Position numbers and translations under genes: made by a program
In this document: positions 24,244 to 31,987 of the stretch, piece by piece
Position numbering within the stretch: the stretch's first letter is position 1
How the letters are laid out: every line of letters starts with the position of its first letter
The notes under the pieces: generated by a model
Databases searched by the model: none
Seen by the model: only the letters and a program-made list of their open reading frames with translations
Told to the model about the DNA's origin: nothing
Source: Luteococcus peritonei
GTDB taxonomy: Bacteria > Actinomycetota > Actinomycetes > Propionibacteriales > Propionibacteriaceae
Reading direction: 5' to 3'
Assembly: GCF_039526385.1 (NCBI RefSeq)
Contig: NZ_BAAAIX010000004.1
Span: forward strand, 61,422 to 125,421
Length of the DNA: 64,000 nucleotides

Positions 24244-25092
24244 ATGACCAAGTACCTCCGCCTCCTGCTCGCCGGCGTCCTCGCCGTCCTCACCCTGGGC
24301 CTGACCGCCTGCGGCGCCGGTTCCGGCTCCTCCGACAGCAAGCCGCTGGTCGTGATGGCCGATGCCACCCCGCACACCGAGATCCTCACCAAGGTCCAGG
24401 AGCTCGGCCTGCTGGGCGAGACCAAGATCGAGGTCAAGGGCATCGTCGGCGACATCGACCCGAACCAGCTCGTCCAGTCCGGCGACGTCGACGCCAACTT
24501 CTTCCAGCACGTCCCCTACCTGGAGTCCTGGGAGAAGGAGAAGGGCGTGACCGACCTGGAGGCCGTGGCCACCACCCACGTCGAGCCGCTGGGCATCTAC
24601 TCCAAGAAGGTCAAGAGCCTCACCGAGGTCCCCAACGGCGCCACCTTCGCGCTGGCCGCCGATCCCACCAACTTCGCCCGTGGCCTGATGCTGCTGCAGG
24701 ACGCCAAGCTGCTGACCCTCGACGTGAAGTCCACCGACAAGGGCCTGGACTACGCGCAGATCACCGAGAAGAACATCACCGCGAACCCGAAGAACCTGAA
24801 GTTCGTGGAGATCGACCGCCCGCAGCTGCCCGCCACCCTGGACGATGCCAAGGTCACCGTCAGCGTGATCAACGGCGCCAACGCCCTCGAGGCCGGCCTG
24901 AAGCCCTCCACCGACGCGCTGCAGCTGGAGAGCGCCACCGACAACCCCTATGCCAACGTGCTGGTGGTCAAGGCGGACAAGAAGGACGATCCCCGCGTGA
25001 AGAAGCTGGCCGAGGCCCTGCAGAGCCCCGAGCTGGCCACGTGGATCGAGAGCAACTACTCCGGTTCGGTGCTGCCGGCCAAGAAGGCCTGA
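24244..25092 (+). CDS. metQ: MetQ/NlpA family methionine-binding lipoprotein
   Basis: A 282-residue substrate-binding lipoprotein of the methionine ABC importer. The signal peptide ends in the lipobox GLTA-C (about residue 23). The NlpA fold shows LVVMADATPHTEIL, GDVDANFFQHVPYLESW (ligand-closing loop), THVEPLGIYSKKVKSL, IPNGA-like VPNGATFALAADPTN, and the late VKADKKDDPRVKKLAEAL. ATG 24244 follows a weak GAAAG. The stop overlaps the metN start (TGATG). It captures Met, or possibly its D-isomer or oxidised forms, outside the membrane and hands it to MetI. Confidence 0.94.
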   Translation: MTKYLRLLLAGVLAVLTLGLTACGAGSGSSDSKPLVVMADATPHTEILTKVQELGLLGETKIEVKGIVGDIDPNQLVQSGDVDANFFQHVPYLESWEKEKGVTDLEAVATTHVEPLGIYSKKVKSLTEVPNGATFALAADPTNFARGLMLLQDAKLLTLDVKSTDKGLDYAQITEKNITANPKNLKFVEIDRPQLPATLDDAKVTVSVINGANALEAGLKPSTDALQLESATDNPYANVLVVKADKKDDPRVKKLAEALQSPELATWIESNYSGSVLPAKKA

Positions 25093-26099
25093 TGATCAGC
25101 TTCGACCACGTCACCAAGGTCTACCAGCCCCGCGGCACCCGCAAGGGTGCCGCGGGGCCGGACCCCGTCGTCGCCCTCGACGACGTCAGCCTCGAGGTGG
25201 CCCAGGGCCAGATCTTCGGCATCCTGGGCCGCTCCGGAGCCGGCAAGACCACCCTGCTGCGCTGCCTCAACGCACTGGAGCCCGTCACCCAGGGCACCAT
25301 CACCGTCGACGGGGTCGACTGGACCAGCCTGAAGGGAGAAGAGCTGCGCAAGCAACGGCGCCGGATGGGCACCATCTTCCAGCACTTCAACCTCCTGGCC
25401 TCGCGCACCGTGGCCGACAACGTGGCCTTCGGCCTGGAGATCGCCGGCGCGCCCAAGGCCGAGATCGGTCCCCGCGTCACCGAGCTGCTGGACCTGGTGG
25501 GCCTGCCCGACAAGGCCGGTGCCTACCCCTCCCAGCTCTCCGGAGGCCAGAAGCAGCGGGTCGGCATCGCCCGCGCGCTGGCCACCCGCCCGTCGGTGCT
25601 GCTGATGGACGAGGCCACCAGCGCGCTCGACCCCACCACCACCGAGCAGATCCTGGACCTGGTCAAGGACCTGCGCGACCGGATGGGGCTCACCGTGCTG
25701 CTCATCACCCACGAGTCCGACGTGGTGCGCCGGATCTGCGATGCCGCCGCGCTGATGGAGGGCGGCCGCGTTGTGGAGCAGGGCAGCCTGCTCGACCTGG
25801 TGGCCGACCCCGACTCCCGGATCGCCGACCAGCTGATCCCGCTGGGACGCGCCAATGACGCGGTCACCGGCCCCAGCCAGCTGCTCAGCTTCGTCAACTC
25901 CGGCGTCAACGAGCCGGTGCTGTCCAGCTTCACCCGCCAGACCGGCATCGACGTCGCCATCCTGGGCGGCTCGGTGGAGCAGATCGCCGGCCACAAGGTG
26001 GGACGCCTGCGCGTCGCCTTCGACCACCCGCACGGCGAGGTGGACGAGGCCATCATCCAGGACTTCTTCTCCAGCCGAGGCGTGAAGGTGAGCCGATGA
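25092..26099 (+). CDS. metN: Methionine ABC transporter ATP-binding protein
   Basis: A 335-residue ATPase. Walker A is GRSGAGKTTLLRCLN, the Q-loop lies in FQHFNLLASRTVADN, the signature is LSGGQKQRVGIARAL, Walker B is VLLMDEATSALDP, and the H-loop is LLITHESD. The C-terminal about 90 residues (from about 250, PSQLLSFVNSG onward) form the NIL/ACT-like regulatory domain. In MetN this domain binds methionine and stops transport when internal Met is high. Start and stop both overlap the neighbouring genes (TGATG with metQ, ATGA with metI). Confidence 0.95.
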   Translation: MISFDHVTKVYQPRGTRKGAAGPDPVVALDDVSLEVAQGQIFGILGRSGAGKTTLLRCLNALEPVTQGTITVDGVDWTSLKGEELRKQRRRMGTIFQHFNLLASRTVADNVAFGLEIAGAPKAEIGPRVTELLDLVGLPDKAGAYPSQLSGGQKQRVGIARALATRPSVLLMDEATSALDPTTTEQILDLVKDLRDRMGLTVLLITHESDVVRRICDAAALMEGGRVVEQGSLLDLVADPDSRIADQLIPLGRANDAVTGPSQLLSFVNSGVNEPVLSSFTRQTGIDVAILGGSVEQIAGHKVGRLRVAFDHPHGEVDEAIIQDFFSSRGVKVSR

Positions 26100-26767
26100 A
26101 CAAGACCAGCATCCGCGACTCGCTGCCCGAGCTGTGGGCAGCCCTCGGCGAGACGGCCTGGATGGTGCTGCTGAGCTTCCTGATCACCCTGGTCCTGGGC
26201 ACGCTCACCGGCATCCTGCTGCGCCTCACCGCCCCCGACGGTCTGACGCCCAACCGCACCTTCAACCGGGTCTTCGGCGCGATCGTGAACATCGGGCGCT
26301 CGCTGCCCTTCCTGATCCTGCTGATCGCGGTGATCCCGCTCACCCGGCTGGTGGTGGGCACCGCCTACGGCCCCACCGCCGCGGTCGTGCCGCTGGCACT
26401 GGGCGCCATCCCCTTCTTCGGACGGGTGGTGGAGAGCGCACTGCGTGAGGTCTCACCCGGCAAGGTGGAGGCGGCCCAGGTGATGGGCGCCAGCACCGCG
26501 CAGATCGTGCGCAAGGTGCTGCTGCCCGAGGCGATGAGCCCGCTGGTGGCCGGCGCCACGCTCACCCTGGTGATGCTGATCGGCTACTCGGCCATGGCCG
26601 GCACCATCGGTGGCGGCGGCGTGGGCGACTTCGCCATCCGCTACGGCTACCAGCGCTTCAACACCCCGGTGCTGCTGGTCAGCGTGGTGGTGCTGATCGT
26701 CATCGTGCAGCTGATCCAGTCCATCGGCGACGCCATCGTGCGCGGCATGGCGCACAAGCGCGACTAG
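26096..26767 (+). CDS. metI: Methionine ABC transporter permease
   Basis: A 223-residue permease with five hydrophobic segments (WMVLLSFLITLVLGTLTGIL first). The EAA loop for contact with MetN reads EVSPGKVEAAQVMGASTAQIV. IGYSAMAGTIGGGGVGDFA is the typical MetI helix 4 motif. The start overlaps metN as ATGA. The stop TAG is shared with the convergent Maf gene in a CTAG palindrome at 26764-26767. Confidence 0.94.
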   Translation: MNKTSIRDSLPELWAALGETAWMVLLSFLITLVLGTLTGILLRLTAPDGLTPNRTFNRVFGAIVNIGRSLPFLILLIAVIPLTRLVVGTAYGPTAAVVPLALGAIPFFGRVVESALREVSPGKVEAAQVMGASTAQIVRKVLLPEAMSPLVAGATLTLVMLIGYSAMAGTIGGGGVGDFAIRYGYQRFNTPVLLVSVVVLIVIVQLIQSIGDAIVRGMAHKRD

Positions 26768-27384
26768 TTCCCCCACAGCGTCGGCCAGGCCACGCCGAGC
26801 TCGGCCAGCATGGTGCGCAGCAGCGGCAGGCTGATGCCCACCACGTTGTGGTGGTCACCCTCGATGCCGGCCACGAAGGGCCCGGCCAGGCCATTGATCG
26901 CGAACCCGCCCGCCACCCGGGCGGGTTCGCCCGTCCTGGCGTAGGCGGCGACCTCCTCGTCGTCGACCTCCGCGAAGCGGACCACCGTGGTGGCCACCCG
27001 GGTCAGCGAGGTGGGCTGGTCCGCGCCCAGCAGCCGGGCCACGTGGCCGGTGTGCAGCAGCACCTTGCGGCCCCGCATCCGGCGCCACAGCTCCACCGCG
27101 GCCTGCTCGTCACCCGGTTTGCCGACGGCCTGGCCGTCGAGCTCCATCATCGAGTCGCAGGCCAGCAGCAGGGTGCGCTGCTGCGGCGCGCCCAGCATGG
27201 CGGTGGCGGTATCCGCCTTCAGCTCGGCCAGAGCAGCCACCAGGGAGACGGGGGAGTCAGCACGGACCTGGTCCTCGTCGGCGCCGGTGACCAGCACGCT
27301 GGGATCCAGGCCGGCGGCGCGCAGGGTGGCGAGCCGGGCGGGGGAGGCGGAGGCGAGCACGAGCTGGAGAGATGGCGAAGGCAC
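26764..27384 (-). CDS. maf: Maf family nucleotide pyrophosphatase
   Basis: A 206-residue Maf/HAM1-fold protein that hydrolyses dTTP, UTP or modified nucleotides to monophosphates. The N-terminus LVLASASPARLATLRAAGL is the Maf signature; LACDSMMELDGQAVGKPGD carries the catalytic Asp and the metal site. RTGEPARVAGGFAINGLAG and VGISLPLLR complete the fold. The expected SRKE-type residues are partly changed (SPARLATL). The GTG start lies 6 bases after TAGGCT on this strand (27391-27396), so it is leaderless. In actinobacteria maf commonly follows accD-accE, as it does here with DUF937 in between. Confidence 0.9.
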   Translation of the reverse strand: MPSPSLQLVLASASPARLATLRAAGLDPSVLVTGADEDQVRADSPVSLVAALAELKADTATAMLGAPQQRTLLLACDSMMELDGQAVGKPGDEQAAVELWRRMRGRKVLLHTGHVARLLGADQPTSLTRVATTVVRFAEVDDEEVAAYARTGEPARVAGGFAINGLAGPFVAGIEGDHHNVVGISLPLLRTMLAELGVAWPTLWGN

Positions 27385-27460
27385 CCGCCCAGCCTAGGAG
27401 GCCGGACGGGTGCCGGTGCCCGGGCGAGCCGGGCGTGGTCGTGCGGTGTGGCTCAGCAGG

Positions 27461-28114
27461 TCACTTCTTGCCCAGCAGGCCACCCAGGATCTGGCTGACG
27501 ATGTCGCCGCCCTGGGTCTGCGCCTGCTGGGTGGTGGCCTGCGCATTGGTGGTGTCGAAGGGGTTGCCGGTGCCGGCGGCCTGCGGGTTCAGCACCTGAC
27601 CCAGCACCTGGGACAGGACGCCACCGAGGATGCCGGTGTTGGCCTGGGTGCCGGCCTGCTGGCCCGCGCCACCCAGCACCTGGCCGAGGATGTTGCCGGC
27701 GGCGCTGTTGGAGCCGCCCAGCTGCTTGGCCAGGTAGCTCAGCACGATGGGAGCCAGGATGGGCAGCATCTTCTTGATCAGCGCGTCGCTGACGCCGGCC
27801 TGCGAGCTGAGGGCCTGCGCGACGCCCTCGGTCTGGTTGCCGAAGACGTGGCCCAGGATCTTCTCGCCCTCGTTGGTGTCGACCTGGTCCAGGGCCACCT
27901 GGTCACCGGCCTGCAGCGGGCTCTCGGTGTGCTGGTTCAGCGCCTCCGCCAGCGACAGCTCGCCCTGCGGGTCCTGCGCGTTCTGGGTCAGGCCACCGAG
28001 GATCGAGGTCACGGCGGGCACCGCGGCCTGCTCCACCTGCTGCGGCTCGGCACCGAGCTGCTCGGCGAGCTGGTTGATCGGCAGCGTGTTCAGGATGTCG
28101 TTCAGGGCGCTCAT
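27461..28114 (-). CDS. DUF937 (YidB-like) domain protein
   Basis: A 217-residue protein with the DUF937 fold: LNDILNTLPINQLAEQLGA, VTSILGGLTQNAQ, GEKILGHVFGNQTEGVAQAL, KKMLPILAPIVLSYLAKQL. A low-complexity Gln/Gly/Thr tail ends in DIVSQILGGLLGKK. No signal peptide and no catalytic motif; the family is uncharacterised, with tandem helical repeats. ATG 28114 has AAAGGA upstream, so this gene has a normal leader in contrast to maf. It lies between maf and the accE terminator. Confidence 0.85.
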   Translation of the reverse strand: MSALNDILNTLPINQLAEQLGAEPQQVEQAAVPAVTSILGGLTQNAQDPQGELSLAEALNQHTESPLQAGDQVALDQVDTNEGEKILGHVFGNQTEGVAQALSSQAGVSDALIKKMLPILAPIVLSYLAKQLGGSNSAAGNILGQVLGGAGQQAGTQANTGILGGVLSQVLGQVLNPQAAGTGNPFDTTNAQATTQQAQTQGGDIVSQILGGLLGKK

Positions 28115-28227
28115 GCGTGTCCTTTCTGTTCGTGGCCGGCGGCCACGGCGTTCGGGACAAGGCTGGCACAGATCATGTGTCCGGCTGGCAGTTTTCGGCC
28201 GATGGCGGACACACGCCCCGAAAGGTA

Positions 28228-28262
28228 CAGCTCCCGCGCAGGAAAGTCCTGCGCGGGAGCTG
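28228..28262 (-). terminator. Hairpin terminator of the accD-accE unit
   Basis: CAGCTCCCGCGCAGGA and TCCTGCGCGGGAGCTG form a perfect 16-bp stem around AAG, 22 bases after the accE stop on the minus strand. No U-run. Confidence 0.75.
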
Positions 28263-28284
28263 CGGAGATCGACCGGGTGCGGCC

Positions 28285-28539
28285 TCAGGGACGGCCGCTG
28301 AAACGCCAGGCCTCGCGGCCGGGCATCACCTGGCGACGAATCGTGCGGGTGTACGACTTCCAGCCACCGGCCAGTGGACGGTCGTCGTTCTTCTGGGCCG
28401 GGGCGCCGGCGGCCATCGCCGCCTGCAGCACGGCCATCACCGCGCCGACCTCGTCGTCGCTGGGATTGCCGCCGACCACCTCGATGCGCAGTGGTTCGGC
28501 GACCTCCTCGACACCCTGTTCGGTGCTGGGCTCTGCCAT
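28285..28539 (-). CDS. accE: Acyl-CoA carboxylase epsilon subunit
   Basis: An 84-residue small protein. The segment LRIEVVGGNPSDDEVGAVMAVLQAAM matches actinobacterial AccE/PccE and stays mostly helical; the C-terminus has W-x-x-x-xR residues typical of the family (GGWKSYTRTIRRQ, AWRFSGRP). It binds the beta core and raises carboxylase activity by helping the alpha subunit dock. It is encoded 14 bases after accD in the same direction and ends before a strong terminator. Confidence 0.9.
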   Translation of the reverse strand: MAEPSTEQGVEEVAEPLRIEVVGGNPSDDEVGAVMAVLQAAMAAGAPAQKNDDRPLAGGWKSYTRTIRRQVMPGREAWRFSGRP

Positions 28540-28553
28540 GTTGGTCTCCTCGA

Positions 28554-30137
28554 TCAGAGCGGGATGTTGCCGTGCTTCTTGGGTGGCAGGACCTCACGCT
28601 TGGTGCGCAGCAGGCGCAGCACGCGGATCACCTCGGCACGGGTCTCGTGCGGGTAGATGATCTGGTCCACATAGCCGCGCTCGGAGGCGACATAGGGGTT
28701 GGCCAGCTCGTCGTTGTACTCGTCGATCAGTTCCTTGCGACGCGAGGCCTTGGCGTCGGCCTCCTCGATGCCGGCGAGCTCCTTCTTGTACAGGATGTCG
28801 ACGGCTCCCTCGGCACCCATCACCGCGATCTGGGCGGTGGGCCAGGCGAGGTTGATGTCGGCACCCAGGTGCTTGGAGCCCATCACGTCGTAGGCGCCGC
28901 CGTAAGCCTTGCGGGTGATGACGGTGAGCAGCGGCACGGTGGCCTCGGCGTAGGCGTAGATCAGCTTGGCGCCGCGACGGATGATGCCGGTGTGCTCCTG
29001 GCTGACACCCGGCAGGAAGCCGGGGGTGTCGACGAAGGTCAGCACCGGGATGTTGAAGCAGTCGCAGGTGCGCACGAAACGGGCGGCCTTCTCGGAGGCG
29101 TCGATGTCCAGGCAGCCGGCGAACTGGGTGGGCTGGTTGGCGACGATGCCGATGGAGCGGCCCTCGATCCGGCCGAAGCCGCAGATGATGTTCTGCGCGA
29201 AGAGCTCCTGCACCTCCAGGAACTCGTCGTCGTCCAGCACGCAGCGGATCACCTCGCGCATGTCATAGGGCTGGTTCGGGGAGTCCGGGATCAGCGTGTT
29301 GAGCTGCCGGTCGTGGTCCGTGATGGTCAGGTCCACCTCCTCGTCGTCGTAGATCGGCGGGTCCTCGAGGTTGTTCTGCGGCAGGTAGCTGATCAGCTCG
29401 CGCACGTACTCCAGGGCGTCGTTCTCGTCGGCGGCCAGGTAGTGGGCCGCGCCCGACTTGGTGTTGTGGGTGCGCGCGCCGCCCAGCTCCTCCAGGGTGA
29501 CGTCCTCGCCGGTGACGGTCTTGATGACCGCGGGGCCGGTGATGAACATCTGCGAGGTCTGGTCCACCATGACGGTGAAGTCGGTGAGCGCGGGGGAGTA
29601 GACGTGGCCGCCGGCGGCCGCGCCCATGATCAGGCTGATCTGGGGGATCACGCCGGAGGCGTGGGTGTTGCGGCGGAAGATCTCGCCGTACAGGCCGAGC
29701 GAGACCACGCCCTCCTGGATGCGGGCGCCGCCACCCTCGTTGATGCCGATCAGCGGGCAGCCGGTCTTGATGGCGAAGTCGATGATCTTCACGATCTTCT
29801 CGCCGTAGACCTGGCCGAGCGCGCCACCGAAGATGGCGACGTCCTGGCTGAAGACACAGACCGGGCGGCCGTGGATGGCGCCGACGCCGATGATGACGCC
29901 GTCACCGTAGGGACGGTTCTTCTCCATCCCGAAGGCGGTGGAACGGTGCCGGCTGAACTCGTCGAGTTCCGCGAAGCTGCCTTCGTCGAGCAGGGCGAGC
30001 ACACGCTCGCGAGCGGTCATTTTTCCCTTGGCATGCTGCTTCTCGACGGCCGCCGGCGAAGCGGCATTGACAGCGGCGTCAATGCGGCGTCCCAGATCGG
30101 CGATCTTTCCAGCAGTGGTGTGGATGTCGATCTCCAT
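28554..30137 (-). CDS. accD: Acyl-CoA carboxylase beta subunit (propionyl-type)
   Basis: A 527-residue carboxyltransferase. The crotonase-fold halves show DFAIKTGCPLIGINEGGGARIQEG and SLIMGAAAGGHVYSPALTD (N half), then ITRKAYGGAYDVMGSKH and LAWPTAQIAVMGAEGAV (C half), where the oxyanion-hole backbones sit. The Asp in AYDVMG is, as I recall, the residue linked to propionyl-CoA preference in Streptomyces PccB, where acetyl-type enzymes carry Ile or Cys. So I infer methylmalonyl-CoA formation. Start ATG 30137 lies 6 bases after TAGGGT on this strand. It faces birA across a shared promoter region. Confidence 0.93.
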   Translation of the reverse strand: MEIDIHTTAGKIADLGRRIDAAVNAASPAAVEKQHAKGKMTARERVLALLDEGSFAELDEFSRHRSTAFGMEKNRPYGDGVIIGVGAIHGRPVCVFSQDVAIFGGALGQVYGEKIVKIIDFAIKTGCPLIGINEGGGARIQEGVVSLGLYGEIFRRNTHASGVIPQISLIMGAAAGGHVYSPALTDFTVMVDQTSQMFITGPAVIKTVTGEDVTLEELGGARTHNTKSGAAHYLAADENDALEYVRELISYLPQNNLEDPPIYDDEEVDLTITDHDRQLNTLIPDSPNQPYDMREVIRCVLDDDEFLEVQELFAQNIICGFGRIEGRSIGIVANQPTQFAGCLDIDASEKAARFVRTCDCFNIPVLTFVDTPGFLPGVSQEHTGIIRRGAKLIYAYAEATVPLLTVITRKAYGGAYDVMGSKHLGADINLAWPTAQIAVMGAEGAVDILYKKELAGIEEADAKASRRKELIDEYNDELANPYVASERGYVDQIIYPHETRAEVIRVLRLLRTKREVLPPKKHGNIPL

Positions 30138-30143
30138 GGGGGA

Positions 30144-30210
30144 ACCCTAGCGTCACAGCGGGGGTGTTGCCGAGAGGCGAGGTGTGCATTTCCACACCTC
30201 GGACTAGCCT
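30144..30210. promoter_or_regulatory. Divergent accD/birA promoters
   Basis: ACCCTA at 30144-30149 (TAGGGT on the minus strand, 6 bases before the accD start) and TAGCCT at 30205-30210 (7 bases before birA ATG 30218). Both genes would be leaderless. An inverted GAGGTGTG-like repeat (GAGGTGTGCATTTCCACACCTC, arms at 30179-30186 and 30193-30200) lies between them and could be an operator. Confidence 0.5.
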
Positions 30211-30217
30211 GTCCACC

Positions 30218-31018
30218 ATGCCCAGCAGCGCACCGCTCGAGCCCGCCCGCCTGGAGGCCCTGCTGGCCTCCCAACCCCTGTGGGAGAAGGTGGAATGGGT
30301 GGCCTCCACCGGCTCCACCAATGCCGACCTGGCCGCCCGGGCCCGCTCGGATGCCGAGACGGGCGTGGTGCGGATCAGCGAGGAGCAGACCGCCGGCCGG
30401 GGCCGCTTCGACCGTCGCTGGGAGAGCCCTGCCGGGGCCTGCGTGGCCTGCTCCCTGCTGCTGCGTCCCAGTCAGCCGTCGCTGGCCTGGGGCTGGCTGA
30501 GCCTGCTCACCGGGATGGCGGTGGCCACCGGCGTGGAGCGCGCCACCGGTGCCGAACCGGGCCGGGTGCAGCTGAAGTGGCCCAATGACGTCCTGCTCGA
30601 CGGCAAGAAGATCTGCGGCATCCTGTCCGAGCGCGTCGAGTCGGAGCACGGGGCGGCCGCGGTGGTGGGCTTCGGCATCAATGTCTCGCTGGAGGCCGAC
30701 GAGATCCCGGTGCCCACCGGCACCTCGCTGCGGCTGGCCGGACTGGACCAGGACAAGACCACCCTGATGGCCGAGATCCTCACCGAGTTCGCCCGGCTCT
30801 ACCAGCTCTGGGAGCGTGACGGTGAGGTGCACGACGAGTACCAGTGGCGCTGCTCCTCGGTGGGGGCGCCGCTGCGGGTGATGGTCGACGAGCAGACCCA
30901 GGTGCTGGGCACCGGGCACTCGGTGGACGAGTACGGCCGGCTGGTGGTGCGCACCCCGCAGGGGCTGCAGGCCTTCAGCGCGGGCGATGTCTTCCACCTG
31001 CGGCTGCAGCAGGCCTGA
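30218..31018 (+). CDS. birA: Biotin-[acetyl-CoA-carboxylase] ligase
   Basis: A 266-residue BirA without an N-terminal DNA-binding domain (group I). The catalytic domain has STGSTNADLAARA, the biotinyl-AMP loop AGRGRFDRRWESP, LKWPNDVLLDGKKICGIL and GFGINV, followed by a small C-terminal SH3-like domain. It attaches biotin to the lysine of AccA3 at 12865-14646, and it faces accD across 80 bases. ATG 30218 is chosen because of the hexamer 7 bases upstream; a longer in-frame start adds an unconserved tail through the promoter. Lacking a winged helix, it is unlikely to be a repressor. Confidence 0.94.
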   Translation: MPSSAPLEPARLEALLASQPLWEKVEWVASTGSTNADLAARARSDAETGVVRISEEQTAGRGRFDRRWESPAGACVACSLLLRPSQPSLAWGWLSLLTGMAVATGVERATGAEPGRVQLKWPNDVLLDGKKICGILSERVESEHGAAAVVGFGINVSLEADEIPVPTGTSLRLAGLDQDKTTLMAEILTEFARLYQLWERDGEVHDEYQWRCSSVGAPLRVMVDEQTQVLGTGHSVDEYGRLVVRTPQGLQAFSAGDVFHLRLQQA

Positions 31019-31020
31019 GC

Positions 31021-31947
31021 TCAGCCCCGTTCCACCGAGGCCCGCAGGAAGGCCTGCCAGGTGGCCTGCTTGCGCAGGTCGGACAGGCCGAGCTGGTCGA
31101 GCACCGGGCCCACCTGGGCTCGGCTGTCGGCCCACTCGCCGCTGATCTCGCCGGAACGCTGCCAGATGGTCTGGCAGATGGCCTGCACCGCCTGGTTCTG
31201 CACCCGTGAGGAGCGGTCGAAGCGGCTCATCCCCGAGCCGGACAGCGCGTTGTCGACGTGCAGGTGGTTGCGGTGCAAGTCGTCGAAGTGGTGGGTCAGG
31301 ACATAGGCGAAGTGCAGGTGCAGTGAGGCTGCCAGGGTCCAGTAGCGGCGCCGCAGCCGGGCCTGCTGGGCGGCGGGTGCCTGGGCCCACAGGTCGGTGC
31401 GGGCACTGACCAGCAGCTGTCCGCCGGAGCGGAGCCGGGAGATGTCGAGGGCGCGGCCGTTGGCATGCCAGGAGCGGCACTCGTCCTTGAGCACGTGGGC
31501 GCCATAGCTCCAGAGCTGGGTGGCGCCGCCGTAGCGCGAGGTGGCGTCCCAGTCGGCCATCCAGCGCTCCAGCTGGCGCAGGAAGCCGGGGTCGAAGCGC
31601 ATCGTCCTGGCGGTCTGGCTGGGCTCGTAGATGATCTTCGCGCGGCCGATCCGGGCGCTGGGCGTCAGGGCGGAGGCGTCGACGCAGGAGGCATGGGGAC
31701 CGGCAGGTCCGCCGTCGCCGGCGCCCGGGACCCAGTCGCTGCTCGACGGCAGGCCGTGCTCCACCGCGCGGGCGGCCGCGGTGCCCAGCAGCCCCAGCCC
31801 GAGGGCACCGGCACCTCCGATGAGCAGGTGGCGACGGTCCAGCCGCGCGCGGTCGGGGCGCGGGGCGGGCGTGCTGCCGTGAGGGGTGAGGCGGTCGCGG
31901 CAGGCGAGCCACTCCTCGTCGCTCAGCGGCTCGGTCGGGGTGTCCAC
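31021..31947 (-). CDS. Secreted M15/extensin-like D,D-carboxypeptidase-type protein
   Basis: A 308-residue Tat-type exported protein: twin Arg at DRRHLLIGGAGALGLGLLG (about residues 37-57). The mature part has WSYGAHVLKDECRSWHANGRALDISR and, about 70 residues later, NHLHVDNALSG. The SWHxxGRALD His and Asp and the LHV-D His form a zinc-site pattern like peptidase M15 and extensin-like carboxypeptidases, so cleavage of peptidoglycan cross-bridges is plausible. The family call is from these motifs only. GTG 31947 lies 6 bases after TAGCCT on this strand (31954-31959). The stop is 2 bases from the birA stop on the other strand. Confidence 0.7.
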   Translation of the reverse strand: MDTPTEPLSDEEWLACRDRLTPHGSTPAPRPDRARLDRRHLLIGGAGALGLGLLGTAAARAVEHGLPSSSDWVPGAGDGGPAGPHASCVDASALTPSARIGRAKIIYEPSQTARTMRFDPGFLRQLERWMADWDATSRYGGATQLWSYGAHVLKDECRSWHANGRALDISRLRSGGQLLVSARTDLWAQAPAAQQARLRRRYWTLAASLHLHFAYVLTHHFDDLHRNHLHVDNALSGSGMSRFDRSSRVQNQAVQAICQTIWQRSGEISGEWADSRAQVGPVLDQLGLSDLRKQATWQAFLRASVERG

Positions 31948-31987
31948 GACCTCAGGCTAGGTCGACTGACCAGCGTTACGCGTCGGC

